DNA from: Lachnospiraceae bacterium
Lineage (GTDB): Bacteria > Bacillota > Clostridia > Lachnospirales > Lachnospiraceae
Reading direction: 5' to 3'
NCBI GenBank assembly: GCA_029054245.1
Contig: JAIDFQ010000005.1
Coordinates: 13,561 to 77,560, forward strand
DNA length: 64,000 nt
The notes beneath the pieces were generated by a model that worked only from the letters and a program-made list of their open reading frames with translations, was not told where the DNA came from and did not search any database. Position numbers and translations under genes: made by a program. Numbering within the stretch: the first letter of the stretch is position 1; each line of letters opens with the position of its first letter. Below are positions 58,828 to 64,000 of the stretch, one piece after another.

Positions 58828-60015
58828 ATGAAAAAGAGTATTTTAGCAATCATCATGACTGTTATGCTTGCAGTGATGATGGCAGGGTGTGGAAATAGCA
58901 GCACGAATGAGCAGGAGACGCCGGATCAAGGCGAGTCTGGTAAGGAGCAGGATGCGGACGAGCCAGAAGAGGGGGCAGATGGTCAGGAAGATAAGGAAGA
59001 AGCTTCGGATGAGCCAGCATACATTTCGGATTTCCAAGCCAAAGACTATGTTACCCTTGGTCAGTATAAGGGAGTTGAGGTAAATCTTGTGGAGCCGGAG
59101 GTGACGCAGGAGTCAGTGGATGAATATATGGAATATGTGTTATCCTCGCATGCACAATCTTCGCCAGTGACGGATAGGGGCGCCCAAAGCGGTGATATCG
59201 TCAACGTTGATTTTGAAGGGAAATTGGACGGAGTGGCGTTTGAAGGCGGTAGTGCAAATGGATTTGACTTAACGATTGGGGCAGGAGGATTTATTGACGG
59301 TTTTGAGGATGCGATTATTGGAATGGAAATTGGCGAGACGAAAGATGCAGATCTGAAGTTTCCCGATCCTTATAATAACAATCCGGATTTGGCGGGCAAG
59401 GATGTGGTGTTTACTTTTACATTGAACAGCATCAGCGAACGGATTATGCCGGAACTGACAGATGAATTTGTTGTAAACCTTGGTATAGACGGATGCACTA
59501 CAGTGGAAGAATACACGAAATTTATTCACGATGGTCTCATGGAACAGGCTATGGCGGCTTTCGAGGAAGAAAAAATCAGTGCGGCTATTGCGGCAGTGGA
59601 AGCGAATGTGATTTTTGAAACGGCGCCGGAAGGCATGACAAAGCGTATGAAGGAAACCTTGACGGATACCGTGTCCTCTTATGCACAGATGTATGGAATG
59701 AGCGTTGAAGATTATGTGGCAGCAGCATACGGCGGCGCCGCAGATTCTTATGAGGAGGTGCTCTTAGAGCAGGCGGGCATGATGGCGCAGAGGTATCTTA
59801 TGATTGGCGCCATTGCTGAGGCAGAAGGGATTACCGTGACAGATGAAGAGATGGATCAGATTCTGACGGAAGAAGCTGCAAACTTTGGATATGAAAATGT
59901 AGAGGAATATAAAGAAGAACTGGATGTAGAGGCTTACAGGGAATATCTGCTGGTTCAGAAAGTAATTGAATTTCTGGCAGAAAATGCTGTCGTAAAGGCA
60001 CCGGTTTCGGAGTAA
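58828..60015 (+). CDS. trigger-factor-like peptidyl-prolyl isomerase, lipoprotein
   Basis: 395 residues from the ATG at 58828. A lipoprotein signal (ILAIIMTVMLAVMMAGC) and an acidic linker (about 25-60) replace the ribosome-binding domain of trigger factor. The FKBP-type domain (about 105-200) has GDIVNVDFEGKLDGVAFEGG and the later FIDGFEDAIIGMEIGE, followed by a helical C-terminal chaperone domain (about 205-390). It is therefore predicted to fold exported proteins outside the membrane. It precedes the NlpC/P60 gene by 60 nt. Confidence 0.88.
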   Translation: MKKSILAIIMTVMLAVMMAGCGNSSTNEQETPDQGESGKEQDADEPEEGADGQEDKEEASDEPAYISDFQAKDYVTLGQYKGVEVNLVEPEVTQESVDEYMEYVLSSHAQSSPVTDRGAQSGDIVNVDFEGKLDGVAFEGGSANGFDLTIGAGGFIDGFEDAIIGMEIGETKDADLKFPDPYNNNPDLAGKDVVFTFTLNSISERIMPELTDEFVVNLGIDGCTTVEEYTKFIHDGLMEQAMAAFEEEKISAAIAAVEANVIFETAPEGMTKRMKETLTDTVSSYAQMYGMSVEDYVAAAYGGAADSYEEVLLEQAGMMAQRYLMIGAIAEAEGITVTDEEMDQILTEEAANFGYENVEEYKEELDVEAYREYLLVQKVIEFLAENAVVKAPVSE

Positions 60016-60075
60016 GGGATGCTTTGCATAGTGCATCAGGAGTTAAGCTACAGGGGACAGGTGTGAATTAAGAAG

Positions 60076-61422
60076 ATGCATAAGAAGAGTACAAAAAGAA
60101 TCAGAATACTTGCAATTGCTTTGCTTACAATTGTATGGTCATGTATAGGGATGTTTTTAGTGGTAGAACCGGTGAGGGCTACCACTATTTCCGATTTAGA
60201 AAAGCAGAAAGAGGAATTGGAAGAACAGAAAAGGGAGGCAGACGAAAGAAGAAGACAGGAACAGGAGAATTATAACAACGCTTCCGGAAAAGTAAATTCG
60301 ATCCAGTCTGATGTGGATGAAGTGGCAGGAGAAATTGACGAGATTGATGCTGCCCTTGTGGAAACCCTTGCCAGCATTGAGATGATCGAAGAAGATATTG
60401 CGGCAAAGGAAGACCAGATAGAAGAAACTACGGAAGAACTTGATGTCGCTATAGCTACAGAGCAGGAGCAGTATGAGGCAATGAAGCTGCGGATCAAATT
60501 CATGTACGAAAAAGGAGATACGACTTATCTGCAGATTCTGCTGGAAAGCCAGAATTTCAGTGATATGGTGAACAAGGTAGAATATATTGAGAAACTTTAT
60601 GAGTATGACAGGAAGCTGCTTTTAGATTACCAGGCAGCAAGAGAGGCGGTGGAGGCGCTTAAGGAAAAGCTTGAGGAAGAAAAGGCGGAGTTAGAGGCAC
60701 AGGAACATGAGCTGATGGAGGAAAAGGAAAGCCTGGAGATTATCCTGGCGGAGAAACAGGAAGCTTATGACAATTTTGAAGTGCAGCTGGCGCAGGCAAA
60801 GCAGGAAGCAGCGATTTATAAAGCCAACATCAGGAAGCAAAATGATGAGATCAAGCGGCTGGAAGCGGAAGCATCTAAGAAACAGTCTGAAATAGATGCG
60901 GCGAGGCAGGCAGAGGAAGAGGCAAGGCGGGCACAGGAACTTGCATTGCAGAATGAGGCGGCACAGAGTTCTTCTAATAATTCTTCCGGGTCTTCTTCTG
61001 GCTCGTCTTCTGGTTCTTCTTCTGGGAGCAGCTCTTCGGGAGGAAGTTATGCATCGGCTTCCAGCTATTCGGGCACTGGCAGCAAGGGACAGCAGATTGC
61101 CAATTATGCCTGCCAGTTTATCGGCAATCCATATGTGCCGGGTGGAACCAGCCTGACACAAGGGGCCGACTGCTCGGGATTTGTATGGAGAGTATACAAG
61201 GATTTTGGATATAATGTGCCAAGAACTTCTTATTCTTTAAGGAGTACAGGAACGGGAGTTTCTTATTCGGAAGCCCAGCCCGGAGATATCATGTGTTACG
61301 CAGGGCATGTGGGCATTTACATCGGCAACGGTCAAATCGTGCATGCCAGCACGCAGAAATCAGGGATTAAGATCACTAGCGCAACCTACAAGGAAATTTT
61401 GTCGGTGAGAAGAATCGTATAA
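60076..61422 (+). CDS. NlpC/P60 peptidoglycan endopeptidase with coiled-coil domain (PcsB-like)
   Basis: 448 residues. A signal peptide (cleaved near VRATT, residue 36) leads to a long coiled coil (about 38-290, Glu/Lys/Gln-rich), a Ser/Gly linker (about 300-335) and a C-terminal NlpC/P60 domain (about 338-448). The catalytic Cys is in GADCSGFVW, the His in GHVGIYIG and the third residue in IVHAST. The layout is that of PcsB/CwlO-type hydrolases, which are activated by FtsEX at the division site or side wall; such control is inference here. Confidence 0.92.
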   Translation: MHKKSTKRIRILAIALLTIVWSCIGMFLVVEPVRATTISDLEKQKEELEEQKREADERRRQEQENYNNASGKVNSIQSDVDEVAGEIDEIDAALVETLASIEMIEEDIAAKEDQIEETTEELDVAIATEQEQYEAMKLRIKFMYEKGDTTYLQILLESQNFSDMVNKVEYIEKLYEYDRKLLLDYQAAREAVEALKEKLEEEKAELEAQEHELMEEKESLEIILAEKQEAYDNFEVQLAQAKQEAAIYKANIRKQNDEIKRLEAEASKKQSEIDAARQAEEEARRAQELALQNEAAQSSSNNSSGSSSGSSSGSSSGSSSSGGSYASASSYSGTGSKGQQIANYACQFIGNPYVPGGTSLTQGADCSGFVWRVYKDFGYNVPRTSYSLRSTGTGVSYSEAQPGDIMCYAGHVGIYIGNGQIVHASTQKSGIKITSATYKEILSVRRIV

Positions 61423-61483
61423 AGAAATTGAAAAGCAGGCAGTTAAAAAGTATCTGCTTTGCAGAATAGAATGGAGGAACTAT

Positions 61484-63019
61484 ATGTCAGATTTTGATGA
61501 AAGAGACTACAGTGAGGATAAAGAGGAGCTGGAGAATATAGACAGCAAGGAGAAGGAGACTGGCAAGGAGAAAACAGAGTCTGAAAATAAGAAGGAAAGT
61601 GAATATGAGGATGTCTGCTTTATCTGCCGCCGTCCTGAAAGCAAAACAGGAAAGATGTTCAAGCTGCCAAACAATATTACAGTGTGCAACGACTGCATGC
61701 ATAAGACGATGGATACGGTAAGTCAGTTTGACTATCAGGGAATGCTTAATAATCCCGCCTTTATGGATGATCTCAATAAAAACATGAACGGCAAGGGCTA
61801 TCCCCAGATTCGCTTTGTAAATATTGCAGATCTGCAGGGAGAGGGAGGGATTCCCAATAAGCAGAGGGTAAAAAAGAAAAAACCAAAGACAGGGGAAGAA
61901 CCTGTTTTGGATATCAAGAATATTCCACCTCCTCATAAGATCAAGGCACAGCTGGATGATTATGTAATCGGGCAGGAGCATGCAAAGAAAGTGATCTCTG
62001 TGGCGGTATACAATCATTATAAGCGGGTCGCCACTGGGACTATGGATAACATCGAAATAGAAAAGTCTAATATGTTGATGATTGGACCTACAGGGTGTGG
62101 CAAGACTTATCTGGTAAAGACGCTTGCAAAGCTTTTGGATGTGCCTCTTGCCATTGCAGATGCCACTTCCCTCACGGAAGCAGGGTATATTGGGGATGAC
62201 ATTGAAAGCGTAATCTCCAAGTTGCTTGCGGCTGCCGGCAATGATGCGGAAAAGGCAGAGAGAGGAATCGTCTTTATCGACGAGATCGATAAGATCGCTA
62301 GAAAGAAAAACACTACCAGCAGAGACGTCAGCGGGGAAAGCGTTCAGCAGGGCATGCTGCGGCTATTAGAAGGAGCAGACGTGGAAGTGCCTGTGGGTGC
62401 AAACAGCAAGAATGCCATGGTACCTCTAACTACCATCAATACAAGAAATATTCTGTTTATCTGCGGCGGTGCATTCCCAGATCTTGACGAGATTATCAAG
62501 CAGCGTTTAAAGAAACAGACTTCCATCGGTTTTAATGCGGAGCTGAAAGATAAATTTGACAAGGAAAAAAATATATTAAGTCAGGTTACTGTGGAGGATT
62601 TGAAGAAATTCGGCATGATACCGGAATTCCTAGGGCGTCTGCCGGTAATTTATACATTGGCGGCACTGGATAAGCCTATGCTGGTCAAGATATTGAAGGA
62701 ACCTAAAAATGCAATTTTGAAACAGTATCAAAAGCTTTTGGAATTAGACGAAGTGAAGCTTGAATTTGATGAGGGTGCGTTGGAAGCCATTGCGGAAAAG
62801 GCAATGAAGAAAGACACTGGCGCGAGAGCGCTGCGCGCCATCATTGAGGAATTTATGTTGGATATCATGTACGAGATTCCCAAGGATGATAATATCGGGC
62901 GTGTCATCATCACTAGAGAATATATAGAAGGCACTGGCGGACCGGTGATTGATATCCGCAGTGTGAGCGGAGAAAATCCAGATAACCTGAAGGCAATAGA
63001 AGATAAGAAACAGAGCTAG
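61484..63019 (+). CDS. divergent ClpX-type AAA+ unfoldase
   Basis: 511 residues against about 420 for normal ClpX. An acidic N-terminal extension (1-42, Glu/Lys-rich) precedes a C4 zinc finger (CFICRRPESKTGKMF, then VCNDC) and a lengthened linker (about 75-155). The AAA+ core has GPTGCGKT, pore loop GYIG in place of the usual GYVG, IVFIDEIDKI, TSRDVSGESVQQ and an IGF-like TSIGFN loop used for ClpP docking, then DTGARALRAI. It is probably an extra ClpX beside the housekeeping copy. No clpP gene is adjacent. The IGF loop implies it still can bind ClpP. Confidence 0.88.
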   Translation: MSDFDERDYSEDKEELENIDSKEKETGKEKTESENKKESEYEDVCFICRRPESKTGKMFKLPNNITVCNDCMHKTMDTVSQFDYQGMLNNPAFMDDLNKNMNGKGYPQIRFVNIADLQGEGGIPNKQRVKKKKPKTGEEPVLDIKNIPPPHKIKAQLDDYVIGQEHAKKVISVAVYNHYKRVATGTMDNIEIEKSNMLMIGPTGCGKTYLVKTLAKLLDVPLAIADATSLTEAGYIGDDIESVISKLLAAAGNDAEKAERGIVFIDEIDKIARKKNTTSRDVSGESVQQGMLRLLEGADVEVPVGANSKNAMVPLTTINTRNILFICGGAFPDLDEIIKQRLKKQTSIGFNAELKDKFDKEKNILSQVTVEDLKKFGMIPEFLGRLPVIYTLAALDKPMLVKILKEPKNAILKQYQKLLELDEVKLEFDEGALEAIAEKAMKKDTGARALRAIIEEFMLDIMYEIPKDDNIGRVIITREYIEGTGGPVIDIRSVSGENPDNLKAIEDKKQS

Positions 63020-63071
63020 GGAAGCGATGATTTAATCAGCGGTTCCTGGTATGCAGGGATGAAAGATAAGC

Positions 63072-63115
63072 GGGTCCTGCGGCAGAGGGAGGAAACTGCC
63101 GCGGGACCCATTTTT
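63072..63115 (+). terminator. intrinsic terminator after the clpX-like gene
   Basis: A 14-bp stem (63072-63085 with 63096-63109, one G-T pair) with a 10-nt loop, followed by A and five Ts. Confidence 0.88.
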
Positions 63116-63156
63116 AGGCTTTGACATATATTAAAAAAAAGACAATGAGACAGTAA

Positions 63157-64000
63157 ATGACAGATCGGGAAAAGATTTTATCAAATGATTATTATGATTT
63201 GATTACAGATTATATTCTCCCTCCACAGGTGCGGGAAAGTGCAGGAGATTATGTTTATCAACTCATAAGCGGTGAGATCGGCGTGACCTATATAAACCGT
63301 GCCGACGTCATGATGCCCATGAGCGTGAGCAATTTTACTTACTCTATTATACCGAAGGTGTTTGGGCTGATGCAGACAGGACCCATGGATACATTTGACC
63401 CGACTGCGCTGCTGCGAAGTGGGATTACTCAGGTACAAGGGGACGCGTTAAATCTTACGGGCAGAGGGGTGGTCATAGGTTTTTTGGATACAGGCATCCG
63501 GTATGATGAGGCGGTCTTTCGGAATCCAGACGGAAGCACCCGGATTTTAGGAATCTGGGATCAGACCATACAGACAGGAGAGCCGCCGGAAGGTATATTG
63601 TATGGAACAGAGTACAAAAAAGCGACCATAGATTTAGCCCTGCAAAGCGAAAATCCACGGGAGATCGTTCCAAGCTATGATGACATCGGACATGGAACGG
63701 CAATTGCCAGCGTTGCCGCAGGAAGTGTGCTAAGAAGCGGGCTTGAATTTACAGGTGCGGCGCCCCAGGCAGATATCGTCATGGTAAAGCTCAAGCAGGC
63801 AAAACAGCATCTGCGGGAATTTTATCTAATACCCGACGAGGTGCCTGCTTACGCAGAAAGCGATATATTGGTAGCGCTCCGTTACCTGGAAAGCTATGCA
63901 ATTTCGCTTGCAAGACCGCTGGTCATCTGCTTTGGACTTGGAACCAATATGGGAGACCATGAGGGAATCTCCATCATGGCGGACTATTTGAACCAGATTG
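63157..64000 (+). CDS. S8 (subtilisin-like) peptidase, 3' truncated by the window
   Basis: The frame is open from the ATG at 63157 to the window end (281 codons). It reads MTDREKILSNDYYDLITDYI at the start. Catalytic Asp is in VIGFLDTGI (about residue 110) and catalytic His in DDIGHGTAIASVAAG (about 178); the Ser lies beyond the window. The long insertion between Asp and His and lack of a signal peptide resemble the clostridial CspB/CspC-type S8 proteins involved in spore germination, though many Lachnospiraceae have related S8 genes of unknown role. TTGACA at 63121-63126 has no good -10 partner, and the ribosome binding site is weak. Confidence 0.85.
   Translation, partial: MTDREKILSNDYYDLITDYILPPQVRESAGDYVYQLISGEIGVTYINRADVMMPMSVSNFTYSIIPKVFGLMQTGPMDTFDPTALLRSGITQVQGDALNLTGRGVVIGFLDTGIRYDEAVFRNPDGSTRILGIWDQTIQTGEPPEGILYGTEYKKATIDLALQSENPREIVPSYDDIGHGTAIASVAAGSVLRSGLEFTGAAPQADIVMVKLKQAKQHLREFYLIPDEVPAYAESDILVALRYLESYAISLARPLVICFGLGTNMGDHEGISIMADYLNQI

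Noticed and set aside
61484..63019. ClpX fused to another protein because of its length
   Set aside because: The additional residues are a low-complexity acidic extension and a longer linker, with no second domain recognised.
63121..63149. Strong promoter from the TTGACA before the S8 peptidase
   Set aside because: No TATAAT-like sequence lies 16-18 nt downstream, so TTGACA alone is not enough.
1..64000. rRNA, tRNA and CRISPR loci
   Set aside because: No tRNA cloverleaf, conserved rRNA segment or regularly spaced direct repeat was noticed; a covariance-model scan would be needed to exclude small RNAs fully.

Overview
The window looks like the chromosome of a spore-forming Gram-positive anaerobe of the class Clostridia, most likely a gut Lachnospiraceae. 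The grounds are AGGAGG-type ribosome binding sites, moderate GC with short intergenic gaps, a SipL-type spore morphogenesis gene behind a sigma-E-like promoter, a type 1B dihydroorotate dehydrogenase pair (pyrK/pyrD), and surface polysaccharide and C-glycoside genes typical of that family. No rRNA, tRNA or CRISPR array was seen.

1-24.5 kb is cell envelope. A 5'-truncated GH25 muramidase is followed by dTDP-rhamnose genes (rfbB, rfbA, rfbC; no rfbD), an ABC polysaccharide exporter whose ATPase has a Wzt-type C-terminal domain, a methyltransferase-kinase fusion resembling the chain terminator WbdD, five GT2 glycosyltransferases, a phosphoglucomutase, a polyprenyl-phosphate sugar transferase and an LCP ligase. 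Together these can build a rhamnose-type glycan, cap it, export it and attach it to peptidoglycan. An HtrA protease and a PrcB-like lipoprotein close the block.

24.5-30.2 kb holds pyrC-pyrK-pyrD, the sipL-like gene, and a minus-strand hypothetical gene with a sigma-D-like (flagellar) promoter.

30.5-36 kb is an accessory island: a PAAR-like (DUF4280) protein with an AT-rich C-terminal toxin-like module, a likely immunity gene, an orphan immunity-like gene, two copies of a repeated module carrying a small minus-strand gene (one copy broken by a stop codon), and an IS110-family element with a candidate bridge RNA in its leader.

36-54 kb is a carbohydrate catabolic region: solute-binding protein, RpiR regulator, two ABC permeases (no ATPase), MFS transporter, LacI regulator, two cupin-like proteins, two alpha/beta pairs resembling C-glycoside deglycosidases (DgpBC/DfgAB/CarBC), two Gfo/Idh/MocA oxidoreductases, another TIM-barrel enzyme, a lactonase-type beta-propeller and a MATE exporter. 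The proposed logic is uptake of a C-glycoside, oxidation at sugar C3, C-C cleavage, processing of the keto sugar and export of the aglycone.

54-64 kb is mostly housekeeping: an Uma2 remnant, ispE, a GntR regulator, murI, a DUF1934 gene, a trigger-factor-like lipoprotein, an NlpC/P60 hydrolase with a coiled coil, a divergent ClpX paralogue and a 3'-truncated subtilisin-family protease.

Two large intergenic inverted repeats (18.2-18.5 kb and 43.4-43.9 kb, the second with 111-nt arms differing at one base and a third partial arm) are not explained by any gene and are the most unusual non-coding structures here.
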